In this document: one piece after another, positions 1 to 6,120 of the stretch | Position numbering within the stretch: position 1 is the stretch's first letter | Layout of the letters: the number at the start of each line of letters is the position of its first letter | DNA from: Actinomycetales bacterium | Lineage (GTDB): Bacteria > Actinomycetota > Actinomycetes > Actinomycetales > Microbacteriaceae | Assembly: GCA_028868555.1 (NCBI GenBank) | Contig: JAGWUG010000055.1 | Span: 1-6,120 of the forward strand | Length of the DNA stretch: 6,120 nucleotides | Direction of reading: 5' to 3' | Notes under the pieces: generated by a model | The model's database searches: none | Seen by the model: the letters and a program-made list of their open reading frames with translations, nothing else | What the model was told of the DNA's origin: nothing | Translations under genes and position numbers: made by a program

Positions 1-308
1 AAGAACTCGTCGATGGCCGCTGCGAGCTCACCAACTGGCTTGTCGCCACCCTCTGGGGACATGTTCTTCCAGAAGACAACGTGGTTGACGTGGCCGGCCA
101 GGTTGAAGGCCAGGTCCTTCTGAAGCTTGTTGATGTTGCCCAGCGCGTTGTTAGCGCGAGCCTCTTCCATGGCCTCGAGAGCCAGGTTGGCACCGTTGAC
201 GTAGGCAGCGTGGTGCTTGTCGTGGTGCAGGGTCATGATGGTGCCGGAGATGAATGGCTCAAGAGCGCCGTAGTCGTAGCTGAGTTCTGGAAGGGTGTAC
301 TTTGCCAT
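1..308 (-). CDS. sodA: Fe/Mn superoxide dismutase, N-terminal part (cut by left window edge)
   Basis: Superoxide dismutase of the Fe/Mn family, which converts superoxide to hydrogen peroxide and oxygen, here expected in the cytoplasm because no signal peptide is seen. Reading from an ATG at 308 gives 102 residues before the window ends, about half of a normal ~200-residue enzyme. The start [18 protein letters not shown] is typical of the alpha-hairpin domain. The motif [12 protein letters not shown] (27-38) supplies the first metal ligand His28, plus His32 and the gateway Tyr36. [15 protein letters not shown] (71-85) supplies the second ligand His73. The remaining Asp and His ligands and the residues that separate Mn from Fe enzymes lie outside, so the metal cannot be decided. 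The start is supported by AGGAG six bases upstream. It lies 63 nt downstream of whiA on the same strand. Family identity is very secure; sodA rather than sodB is a convention. Confidence 0.95.
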   Translation of the reverse strand, partial: MAKYTLPELSYDYGALEPFISGTIMTLHHDKHHAAYVNGANLALEAMEEARANNALGNINKLQKDLAFNLAGHVNHVVFWKNMSPEGGDKPVGELAAAIDEF

Positions 309-314
309 TTTTTA

Positions 315-319
315 CTCCT
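315..319 (-). promoter_or_regulatory. Ribosome binding site of sodA
   Basis: On the minus strand AGGAG stands 6 nt before the ATG at 308. This is a good Shine-Dalgarno match at normal spacing and fixes the sodA start. Confidence 0.8.
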
Positions 320-338
320 AGTTGTGACTGTTGGTGAA

Positions 339-344
339 ATTCTA
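339..344 (-). promoter_or_regulatory. Possible -10 box of a separate sodA promoter
   Basis: The 63-nt gap between whiA and sodA is clearly richer in A and T than the surrounding genes. On the minus strand it contains TAGAAT, one mismatch from the sigma-70 type consensus TATAAT. Transcription starting about 7 nt downstream would give a leader of roughly 20-25 nt that includes the AGGAG site. No recognisable -35 hexamer stands 16-18 nt upstream, although -35 elements are often weak in actinobacteria. This is a tentative call; sodA could equally be read through from whiA. Confidence 0.25.
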
Positions 345-371
345 AATCTTTTGGTTCCGAGAAATTACGGA

Positions 372-1349
372 TTAACCTTCGAGTTCATCGGGTAGAAACG
401 CATCGGTAAGGGGAAGACCCAGTTCCTCTGCCTTCTTGTCGGCCATCGCCAGCAGACGACGGATTCGGCCGGCAACGGCATCCTTGGTCATCGGTGGCTC
501 CGCCAAGTGGCCAAGCTCATCGAGCGAGGCCTGCTTGTGCTGCAGACGCAGCTCACCGGCGTACTTGAGGTGCTTCGGCACATCATCGCCGAGGATCTCG
601 AGCGCGCGCTCAACGCGGGCACCTGCGGCAACCGCAGCCTGAGCGGAACGGCGCAGGTTGGCGTCGTCAAAGTTGGCCAAGCGGTTGGCGGTGGCGCGAA
701 CCTCTCGGCGAAGGCGCAGCTCCTCCCACTTCAGCACCTGTGTGTGGGCGCCAATCTGGGTGAGCATGGCGGCAATGGCCTCGCCCTCTCGGATTACCAC
801 GCGGAACAGGTCGCGTACCTCGCGGGCCTTGGCCGCAACACCTAGGCGGCGGGCAATACCCACCAGAGCCATCGCTGCCTCGTTACCAGGCGCGGTAATT
901 TCCATCGATGCGCTTCTGCCCGGATCGGTGAGCGAGCCGCGAGCCAGGAACGCACCGCGCCAAACGGCCTGAGCCTCGGCTAGCGAACCGGAAACCAGGT
1001 GCGAAGGCAGGCCGCGAACCGGACGACCCTTTGGGTCTACCAAGCCAGTCTGGCGAGCCAGCATCTCGGCCTGGTTGAGAACCCGAACCTGGTAGCGCGC
1101 AGTGCGACGAATGCCATTCGGCGAGATTACCGAGAGCTCGCTGTCAACACCGAAGAGCTCTGCCAGTTCCTTGCGGACTCGGCGAGCCAACTGAGCGGTG
1201 TCGAGTTCAACTTCGATGGCGATCTTGCCGGCGATTAGGTGCAGGCCACCCGCAAAACGCAGGATGGTTGAGAGCTCCGCAACGCGGACGTTGTTTTTCG
1301 TGATGGCGATGCGCGCCAACTCGTCTTTGACCTCTGTGGTCAATGCCAT
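372..1349 (-). CDS. whiA: WhiA, DNA-binding transcriptional and sporulation/division regulator
   Basis: WhiA family regulator of 325 residues, the normal length. In Streptomyces it acts with WhiB to switch on cell-division genes during sporulation; in non-sporulating actinobacteria it is retained, probably for cell cycle or division control. The N-terminal part is the degenerate homing-endonuclease-like (LAGLIDADG-type) fold; [15 protein letters not shown] (132-146) is its signature and there is no reason to expect nuclease activity. The stretch [16 protein letters not shown] (220-235) is almost invariant in the family. The C-terminal helix-turn-helix runs from about 274 to 303, with [16 protein letters not shown] as the recognition part. 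The ATG start gives the family's usual N-terminus [11 protein letters not shown]. It follows rapZ after only 2 nt, so the two are almost certainly cotranscribed and probably translationally coupled. A yvcK-type gene often found between them is absent. Confidence 0.97.
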   Translation of the reverse strand: MALTTEVKDELARIAITKNNVRVAELSTILRFAGGLHLIAGKIAIEVELDTAQLARRVRKELAELFGVDSELSVISPNGIRRTARYQVRVLNQAEMLARQTGLVDPKGRPVRGLPSHLVSGSLAEAQAVWRGAFLARGSLTDPGRSASMEITAPGNEAAMALVGIARRLGVAAKAREVRDLFRVVIREGEAIAAMLTQIGAHTQVLKWEELRLRREVRATANRLANFDDANLRRSAQAAVAAGARVERALEILGDDVPKHLKYAGELRLQHKQASLDELGHLAEPPMTKDAVAGRIRRLLAMADKKAEELGLPLTDAFLPDELEG

Positions 1350-1351
1350 AA

Positions 1352-2221
1352 CTATTCCCTGCCTAGATCTCTGTGCTTCACCGAAACGGTGACGTCACTC
1401 AGGCTCCCCAGCTGAGCGGCAATTTCATTCACCAGAGCCACAGAGCGGTGCTTTCCACCGGTGCAGCCGATTGCGATAGTTGCGTATCGCTTGTTCTCGT
1501 TCAGATACCCCTTGAGAACCGGCTTTAGCGCAGCAACATATCCTGTCACAAATTCGGAAACGCCATTCTGTGCCAGAACGTAGTCCGAAACCTCTTGGTT
1601 TTCGCCCGTGAAGGGGCGCAGTTTTTCAATCCAGAACGGGTTTGGAATGAAGCGGGCGTCGGCCACCATGTCGGCATCGGAGGGTAGGCCGTACTTGAAG
1701 CCAAAAGACATGACGGTCAGCTGAAGCTTGCTGGTGGAGGCAATGGAGAAGCCGTCCGCGATGCGGTTGGAAAGCTGGTGAATGTTGAGGTCCGAGGTGT
1801 CAACAATCACGTCGGCATTTTCCCGGATGCTCAGCAGCGCGCGGCGCTCGGCGGCGATGCCGTCGTTGATGGTTCCGTTGGCCTGAAGCGGGTGTGGGCG
1901 ACGCACGTTCTCGAAGCGCTTTACCAGGGCGGCGTCGTTAGCCTCCAGGAAGAGCACGCGAACGTTGACGTCGCGGTGGCGAACAGCGGTGAGGCTCTCG
2001 GCGAAGTCTTCGAAGAACTCGCGGCCGCGGACGTCGATTACCACGGCTACTCGCTGGAGCGGGGTCTTGGCCATGGTGAAGAGGTCGGCAATTGGGCCGA
2101 GCATGAGTGGTGGCAGGTTGTCTACGACGTACCAGCCGAGGTCCTCGAGGGCGTTTCCCACGGTGCTTCGACCGGCGCCGGACATGCCGGTGACAATCAA
2201 TAGCTCGGGCTTTTCGCTCAC
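1352..2221 (-). CDS. rapZ: RapZ-type P-loop nucleotide-binding protein
   Basis: RapZ (YvcJ/YhbJ) family protein of 289 residues, the usual length. In Escherichia coli RapZ is an RNA-binding adaptor that guides RNase E to the GlmZ small RNA to control amino-sugar synthesis; Bacillus YvcJ hydrolyses GTP. The role in actinobacteria is not well defined and GlmZ is not expected there. The N-terminal P-loop GMSGAGRST (12-20) has Arg18 where classical Walker A motifs have Lys, a form I recall from other actinobacterial members. [11 protein letters not shown] (60-70) is the Walker B-like strand. Further family blocks are RRPHPL (107-112), DTSDL (141-145), [12 protein letters not shown] (173-184), RFIPNPFW (190-197) and [11 protein letters not shown] (251-261), then KHRD near the end. 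Translation begins at GTG; no other start codon lies in frame upstream in the gap. It sits between uvrC (83 nt away) and whiA (2 nt away). Confidence 0.96.
   Translation of the reverse strand: MSEKPELLIVTGMSGAGRSTVGNALEDLGWYVVDNLPPLMLGPIADLFTMAKTPLQRVAVVIDVRGREFFEDFAESLTAVRHRDVNVRVLFLEANDAALVKRFENVRRPHPLQANGTINDGIAAERRALLSIRENADVIVDTSDLNIHQLSNRIADGFSIASTSKLQLTVMSFGFKYGLPSDADMVADARFIPNPFWIEKLRPFTGENQEVSDYVLAQNGVSEFVTGYVAALKPVLKGYLNENKRYATIAIGCTGGKHRSVALVNEIAAQLGSLSDVTVSVKHRDLGRE
1356..1360 (-). promoter_or_regulatory. Ribosome binding site of whiA inside the end of rapZ
   Basis: AGGGA on the minus strand lies within the last codons of rapZ, 6 nt before the whiA ATG. Ribosomes ending rapZ at the TAG (1354-1352) finish almost on the whiA start, which is the usual arrangement for translational coupling. 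Confidence 0.65.
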
Positions 2222-2225
2222 GATT

Positions 2226-2230
2226 CCTCC
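2226..2230 (-). promoter_or_regulatory. Ribosome binding site of rapZ
   Basis: GGAGG on the minus strand stands only 4 nt before the GTG start at 2221. It is a full-strength Shine-Dalgarno core at slightly short spacing, and it supports GTG as the start since no ATG, GTG or TTG in frame lies just upstream. Confidence 0.75.
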
Positions 2231-2232
2231 AC

Positions 2233-2277
2233 TTTCACTAGAAGTTTAGCCCCGCGCGACACGCCGATGGAGTGAAA
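2233..2277. repeat. Inverted repeat in the uvrC-rapZ gap
   Basis: Perfect 7-bp arms, TTTCACT at 2233-2239 and AGTGAAA at 2271-2277, are separated by 31 bp. In the minus-strand transcript the second arm ends just before the rapZ Shine-Dalgarno sequence, so pairing would form a long-loop hairpin beside the ribosome binding site. The arms are short and the spacer is long, so chance is a real possibility. No run of U follows, so it is not a terminator. Confidence 0.35.
2243..2248 (-). promoter_or_regulatory. Weak -10-like hexamer upstream of rapZ
   Basis: TAAACT on the minus strand fits the TANNNT pattern of a -10 box. It lies about 22 nt before the rapZ GTG, which would leave a leader of about 15 nt. 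There is no clear -35 at proper spacing. A GACAC pentamer (2258-2262, plus strand) lies about 10 bp upstream. The 83-nt gap is the only space between uvrA and whiA where a separate rapZ-whiA promoter would easily fit outside coding sequence, but the evidence is thin. Confidence 0.18.
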
Positions 2278-2304
2278 TCTGAAGATTGCCCCAGCCGGAG
2301 GTTT

Positions 2305-4215
2305 TTAGGCCAGTGGATCGCCGATTTCGGCCACAATCTGCTGCGCCAAAACCGGCCCGATGCCCGCTACTTCGGCGATTTCATCGGCGCTGGCCTGCTT
2401 CAGGCGCTTGGCAGAACCAAAGTGCTTGAGTAGAGCCTTCACGCGCTTCTCCCCCAGGCCGGAAATCTGCTCCAGCTGGCTGGCGATGGAGCCAGAACGC
2501 TTCTTGCGCTGGTAGCTGATTGCGAAGCGGTGAGCCTCGTCGCGAAGGCGCTGAACCAGGAAGAGTTCGTCGGCGCCGCGAGGCAGGATGACCGGGAACG
2601 GCTCCTCCGGCAGCCAGAGTTCTTCCAGACGCTTGGCAATGCCAACCACGGCGAGGTCGGTCACGCCGGAGTCGCGCAAGGCGCGGGCCGCGGCATTCAC
2701 CTGCGGCTGGCCGCCATCGACGATGAGGAGGTTTGGGCGGTAGGCGAAGCGGCTCGGGGCCTTGCCGGTTTCAATAACCTCACCATCCGGACCGATCTCC
2801 GCGGTAGGTTCGGGCTCCGGTTCGCGCAGGTATTTCAGCCTGCGCATCAACACCTGGTAGATGCTGTCGGTGTCATCGGTGGTCTCTTCAATGGCGAAGT
2901 GGCGGTACTGGTCCTTTTTGGGAAGGCCGTCCTCGAAAACCACCATCGATGCCACCACATTGGTTCCACCCAGGTGCGAGATGTCGAAACATTCGATGCG
3001 CAGCGGGGCATCTGGCAGGTTGAGCGCATTCTGAAGCGCCGTTAGTGCCTCGGCGCGGGCGGTGAAGTCACTGGTGCGGCGGCTCTTGTAGAGCAGGAGA
3101 GCGTGCTTGGCGTTGGTGAGTGCGGTCTTGGCCAGGGCCGCCTTGTCTCCGCGCTGAGGAACGCGCAGGTCAACCTTGGAACCGCGCTTCTCCCCCAGCC
3201 AACGAGCAAGTTCGCGGGAATCCTCTGGTAGCTCCGGAACCAGCACCTCGCGCGGAACCTCGATGGGCTCTGCTCCGGCCGGGCTCTCGTAGACGTTCTG
3301 GAGAACGTACTCAACCAGCTCCGGTAGGTCGCGCTCCAACTCCTTGTCAACCACCCAGCCGCGCACACCACGGATGCGGCCCCCACGCACGATGAACTGT
3401 GAAACCGCGGCGGCTAGGTCGTCGTGGGCGATGCCGAAGAGGTCGGCATCAGTCTGGTCGGTGAAGACCACGGTGCTCTTCTCCAGCACCTTCTCAAGTG
3501 CCTGGTAATCGTCTCGCAGCTGGGCGGCAAGTTCGTACTGCTGCTCCTCGCTGGCGCTGATCATGCGCTGCTTCAGCCCGGCCACGATGCGGGTGTCGCC
3601 GCCGCCCATAAAGTCGATGAAGTCTCGGGCAATCTTCTTGTGCTCGTCCGAGGTGACACGGCCCACGCAGGGGGCGGCACACTTGCCGATATCGCCGAGT
3701 AGACAGGCGCGGCCGGTGCGCTTGGCTCGGTCAAACACTCCCTGCGTGCAGGAACGAACCGGGTAGACCTTCAGCAAGGTGTCCAGGGTTTCGCGGACTG
3801 CCCAGGCGTTGGTGTAAGGGCCGAAGAATTTAACGCCCTTCAGCTCGCGATTTCGGGTTATGAAGGCGCGCGGGAAGGCATCGGAGAGGGAAACCGCGAG
3901 GTACGGGTAGGACTTGTCGTCCTTGAAAACCACGTTGAAGGGTGGATCAAACTGCTTGATCCACATGAACTCAAGCTGCAGAGCCTCATACTCGCTTTTG
4001 ACAATCACCCATTTGACGTCAACCGCGGTGGTGACCATGCGGCGGGTGCGTTCATGCAGGCTGTCCAGCGGGCCAAAGTAGTTGCTGAGGCGGGCGCGCA
4101 GGCTTTTGGCCTTGCCCACGTAGAGCACACGCCCGTTGGCGTCTAGGAAACGATAGACACCCGGACCGGTGGGGATTTCACCGGTCTGCGGGCGCCAGTC
4201 GATGTCCTGGGCCAC
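2305..4215 (-). CDS. uvrC: UvrC, excinuclease ABC subunit C
   Basis: Nuclease subunit of UvrABC excision repair, making the 3' and then the 5' cut around a lesion held by UvrB. At 636 residues it is full length. The N-terminal GIY-YIG domain (about 15-95) shows GVY at 19-21, YVG at 32-34, the basic segment KAKSLRARL and the glutamate segment SEYEALQLE (74-82). Four cysteines follow at 156, 171, 179 and 183, matching the iron-sulfur ligands described for UvrC. A UVR motif that meets UvrB spans about 207-243. The RNase H-like 5' nuclease domain carries Asp411 (ECFDISH), Asp500 (IVDGGQ) and His562 (RDEAHRFAI). A paired helix-hairpin-helix region ends the protein (about 580-632: SGLGEKR, AGIGPVL). 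Translation starts at GTG; the uvrA stop is in the same frame two codons upstream, so no earlier start is possible. An acidic insert (about 465-486) precedes the DGGQ motif. Confidence 0.98.
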   Translation of the reverse strand: MAQDIDWRPQTGEIPTGPGVYRFLDANGRVLYVGKAKSLRARLSNYFGPLDSLHERTRRMVTTAVDVKWVIVKSEYEALQLEFMWIKQFDPPFNVVFKDDKSYPYLAVSLSDAFPRAFITRNRELKGVKFFGPYTNAWAVRETLDTLLKVYPVRSCTQGVFDRAKRTGRACLLGDIGKCAAPCVGRVTSDEHKKIARDFIDFMGGGDTRIVAGLKQRMISASEEQQYELAAQLRDDYQALEKVLEKSTVVFTDQTDADLFGIAHDDLAAAVSQFIVRGGRIRGVRGWVVDKELERDLPELVEYVLQNVYESPAGAEPIEVPREVLVPELPEDSRELARWLGEKRGSKVDLRVPQRGDKAALAKTALTNAKHALLLYKSRRTSDFTARAEALTALQNALNLPDAPLRIECFDISHLGGTNVVASMVVFEDGLPKKDQYRHFAIEETTDDTDSIYQVLMRRLKYLREPEPEPTAEIGPDGEVIETGKAPSRFAYRPNLLIVDGGQPQVNAAARALRDSGVTDLAVVGIAKRLEELWLPEEPFPVILPRGADELFLVQRLRDEAHRFAISYQRKKRSGSIASQLEQISGLGEKRVKALLKHFGSAKRLKQASADEIAEVAGIGPVLAQQIVAEIGDPLA

Positions 4216-4218
4216 GGG

Positions 4219-6120
4219 TTAGAGCAGCTCCTTCAGGAACGAGCCGGTGTAAGACTTGGCGTTCTTAGCCAGCTGCTCCGGGGTGCCCACTCCGATGATG
4301 GTGCCGCCGCGGTTACCGCCCTCTGGACCGAGGTCGATTAGCCAGTCGGCGCAGCGGATTACGTCGAGGTTGTGCTCGATGACGATAACGGTGTTGCCCT
4401 TCTCCACCAGGGAGTTGAGCACGAGCAGCAGCTTGCGCACGTCTTCGAAGTGTAGACCGGTGGTTGGCTCGTCGAGCACGTAGACGCTCCGGCCGTTGGA
4501 ACGGCGCTGCAGTTCGGTAGCCAGCTTGACGCGCTGAGCCTCACCACCGGAAAGGGTGGTTGCGCTCTGACCTAGGCGAACGTAGCCGAGGCCAACATCA
4601 ACCAGAGTCTCCAGGTAGCGAGCGATGGCGCTGATTGGGGCGAAGAACTCGGCCGCCTCGGAGATAGGCATGTCCAGAACTTCGGAGATGTTCTTGCCCT
4701 TGTAGCGGATCTGCAGGGTTTCGCGGTTGTAGCGCTGGCCGTGGCACTCCTCACAGGCTACGTAGACGTCAGGCAGGAAGTTCATCTCGATGCGCAGGGT
4801 TCCATCACCCGAGCAAGCCTCACAGCGGCCGCCCTTGACGTTGAAGCTGAAGCGACCCTGCTGGTAGCCGCGGGCCTTGGACTCCTGCACCTCGGCAAAG
4901 AGCTTGCGGATGTGGTCGAACATGCCGGTGTAGGTGGCAGGGTTAGAGCGCGGGGTGCGGCCGATTGGGGCCTGGTCCACGTGGACCACCTTGTCCAGAA
5001 GCTCAACACCCTCAACTCGAATGTGCTTACCCGGAACACCCTTGGCGCCGTTGAGTTTGTTTGCCAGCACCTGGTACAAAATGTCGTTGACCAGCGAGGA
5101 CTTACCGGAGCCAGAGACACCGGTCACCGCGGTGAGAACGCCGAGCGGGAACTCAACGTCAACGTCCTTGAGGTTGTTCTCCTTGGCTCCAACCACCTTG
5201 AGCTTGCGCTCATCGTTGATTGGGCGACGCTTGCTCGGAGTGGCAATGGACTCGCGACCAGCCAAGAATGCGCCAGTTGAAGAGTTCTGGTTTTCGAGCA
5301 GTTGCTCGTAGGTGCCAGAGTGAACCACTGTTCCACCGTTTACGCCGGCTCCCGGACCAATGTCAACCACCCAGTCAGAGGCCTTGATGGTGTCCTCGTC
5401 GTGTTCAACCACGATCAGGGTGTTTCCCAGATCGCGCAGCTTCACCAGGGTGTCAATCAGGCGGCGGTTATCGCGCTGGTGCAAACCGATGGATGGCTCG
5501 TCAAGCACGTAGAGCACGCCGGTTAGGCCGGAACCAATCTGGGTGGCCAGTCGAATACGCTGCGCCTCTCCACCAGAAAGCGAACCCGCGGCACGCTCCA
5601 GCGAAAGGTAGTCCAGGCCAACCGCCATCAGAAAGTCGAGGCGGGCGCGAATCTCGCGCAGCACCTGAGCGGCAATCTGAACATCGCGCGAGTCCAGGGT
5701 GATGGTCTCGAAGAAGGCAACGCAGTCCCCCAGGCTCATCGATGCAACATCGGCGATGGACTTGGTGGCAACCTTTACGGCCAAGACCTCAGGGCGCAGG
5801 CGGTGACCATCGCAGGATGGGCAAGGAATCTCTCGCAGGAAGCCGGCCAGGCGCTCGCGCGACCAGTCGTTGTCGGCCTCGAGGTACTTGCGCTCGATGC
5901 GAACCAGAACACCCTCGAAGCCGCTGGTGTAGCGGATCTCGCGGCCGTAGCGGTTCTTGTGCTTGACCTTGACGTCAAAGTTGTTGCCGTAGAGGATTGC
6001 CTCCTTGGCCTCGTCTGGCAGATCCTTCCAAGGGTCGTCCAGCGAGAACTCGAGGTCTGCAGCCAGCGACTCCAGCATGCGCTGGAAATACTGGAATACA
6101 CCCTTGCCCTGGTTGCTCCA
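4219..6120 (-). CDS. uvrA: UvrA, excinuclease ABC subunit A (N-terminus beyond right window edge)
   Basis: DNA-damage sensor ATPase of nucleotide excision repair, which scans DNA as a dimer and loads UvrB. The frame is open to the right edge and gives 633 residues, about two thirds of the usual ~950, so the first Walker A, the UvrB-binding domain and part of the insertion domain are missing. Numbering from the edge: CPSC (100-103) belongs to a zinc module; LSGGEAQR (181-188), [12 protein letters not shown] (203-214) and the His of VVEHD (about 240) complete the first ATPase half. The second half has Walker [10 protein letters not shown] (334-342), a zinc finger C433-x2-C436-x19-C456-x2-C459, a second LSGGEAQR (523-530), [12 protein letters not shown] (546-557) and His583. 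An internal Met at 6078 is not the start, since conserved coding sequence continues upstream of it. The TAA stop is 3 nt before uvrC. All visible ATPase motifs are intact. Confidence 0.98.
   Translation of the reverse strand, partial: WSNQGKGVFQYFQRMLESLAADLEFSLDDPWKDLPDEAKEAILYGNNFDVKVKHKNRYGREIRYTSGFEGVLVRIERKYLEADNDWSRERLAGFLREIPCPSCDGHRLRPEVLAVKVATKSIADVASMSLGDCVAFFETITLDSRDVQIAAQVLREIRARLDFLMAVGLDYLSLERAAGSLSGGEAQRIRLATQIGSGLTGVLYVLDEPSIGLHQRDNRRLIDTLVKLRDLGNTLIVVEHDEDTIKASDWVVDIGPGAGVNGGTVVHSGTYEQLLENQNSSTGAFLAGRESIATPSKRRPINDERKLKVVGAKENNLKDVDVEFPLGVLTAVTGVSGSGKSSLVNDILYQVLANKLNGAKGVPGKHIRVEGVELLDKVVHVDQAPIGRTPRSNPATYTGMFDHIRKLFAEVQESKARGYQQGRFSFNVKGGRCEACSGDGTLRIEMNFLPDVYVACEECHGQRYNRETLQIRYKGKNISEVLDMPISEAAEFFAPISAIARYLETLVDVGLGYVRLGQSATTLSGGEAQRVKLATELQRRSNGRSVYVLDEPTTGLHFEDVRKLLLVLNSLVEKGNTVIVIEHNLDVIRCADWLIDLGPEGGNRGGTIIGVGTPEQLAKNAKSYTGSFLKELL
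4228..4233 (-). promoter_or_regulatory. Probable ribosome binding site of uvrC inside the end of uvrA
   Basis: AAGGAG on the minus strand is the best Shine-Dalgarno match before the uvrC GTG, but it is 12 nt away, longer than usual, and lies within the last uvrA codons. With a GTG start and poor spacing, uvrC initiation probably relies partly on ribosomes finishing uvrA. Confidence 0.5.

Noticed and set aside
337..366. Direct repeat GAAATT in the whiA-sodA gap
   Set aside because: Six-base repeats in a short AT-rich stretch are expected by chance, and the copies are not arranged like a known operator.
353..377. Hairpin at the whiA stop as a terminator
   Set aside because: GGTTCCG and CGG-ATT-AACC can pair, but only with a 3-nt bulge splitting the stem into 4 and 3 bp. 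On the minus strand it is followed by AAAAGATTT rather than a T run, so it is not a credible intrinsic terminator.
81..395. Open frame of 104 codons on the plus strand
   Set aside because: It lies opposite sodA and the end of whiA, and its composition (repeated Val, Leu, Gly) is that of an antisense reading of a GC-rich gene. No family is recognisable.
1778..2203. Open frame of 141 codons on the plus strand
   Set aside because: It is antisense to the conserved rapZ coding sequence, and its protein shows no recognisable motif.
2291..2304. GC-rich CCTCCGGCTGGGG after uvrC as a terminator stem
   Set aside because: The segment does not fold on itself beyond two base pairs and is not followed by a T run on the transcribed strand.
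2530..3045. Open frame of 171 codons on the plus strand
   Set aside because: It is wholly opposite the conserved C-terminal half of uvrC. Long antisense frames are expected with this codon usage.
4741..5280. Open frame of 179 codons on the plus strand
   Set aside because: It is the longest antisense frame but lies opposite the uvrA zinc finger and second Walker A. The protein is low-complexity Val/Leu/Ala-rich and matches nothing I know.
6076..6078. ATG at 6078 as the uvrA start
   Set aside because: The frame stays open to the window edge and the upstream residues ([14 protein letters not shown]) resemble UvrA. A start here would also leave out the first Walker A and the UvrB-binding domain.

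Overview
The window looks like a stretch of an actinobacterial chromosome. WhiA with its C-terminal helix-turn-helix, RapZ with the actinobacterial Arg-type P-loop, the order uvrA-uvrC-rapZ-whiA, and a GC content near 58-60% (estimated from a few lines counted by hand) all point that way. The very tight gene packing and moderate GC would fit Microbacteriaceae, possibly a small-genome planktonic lineage, but the family is an inference and the phylum is the safer call.

All five genes lie on the minus strand, so transcription runs from right to left. From upstream to downstream they are: uvrA (6120-4219, its N-terminal third beyond the right edge), a 3-nt gap, uvrC (4215-2305), an 83-nt gap, rapZ (2221-1352), a 2-nt gap, whiA (1349-372), a 63-nt gap, and sodA (308-1, its C-terminal half beyond the left edge). 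No plus-strand gene, RNA gene, mobile element, CRISPR array or substantial repeat is supported. No stretch without a gene exceeds 83 nt.

Functionally there are three blocks. UvrA and UvrC are the damage-recognition and dual-incision parts of nucleotide excision repair; uvrB is not in the window. RapZ and WhiA form the conserved regulatory pair found next to each other in many Gram-positive bacteria, but here they are directly adjacent, without the yvcK-type gene that commonly separates them. SodA removes superoxide. The two non-trivial gaps (before rapZ and before sodA) are where internal promoters or translational control would have to lie. Each holds only weak candidate signals.

This is mostly an ordinary housekeeping region and I see no convincing undescribed system. 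The points most worth checking are the missing yvcK, the rapZ leader (an inverted repeat next to the Shine-Dalgarno sequence, with a GACAC motif), and the in-frame uvrA-uvrC junction.
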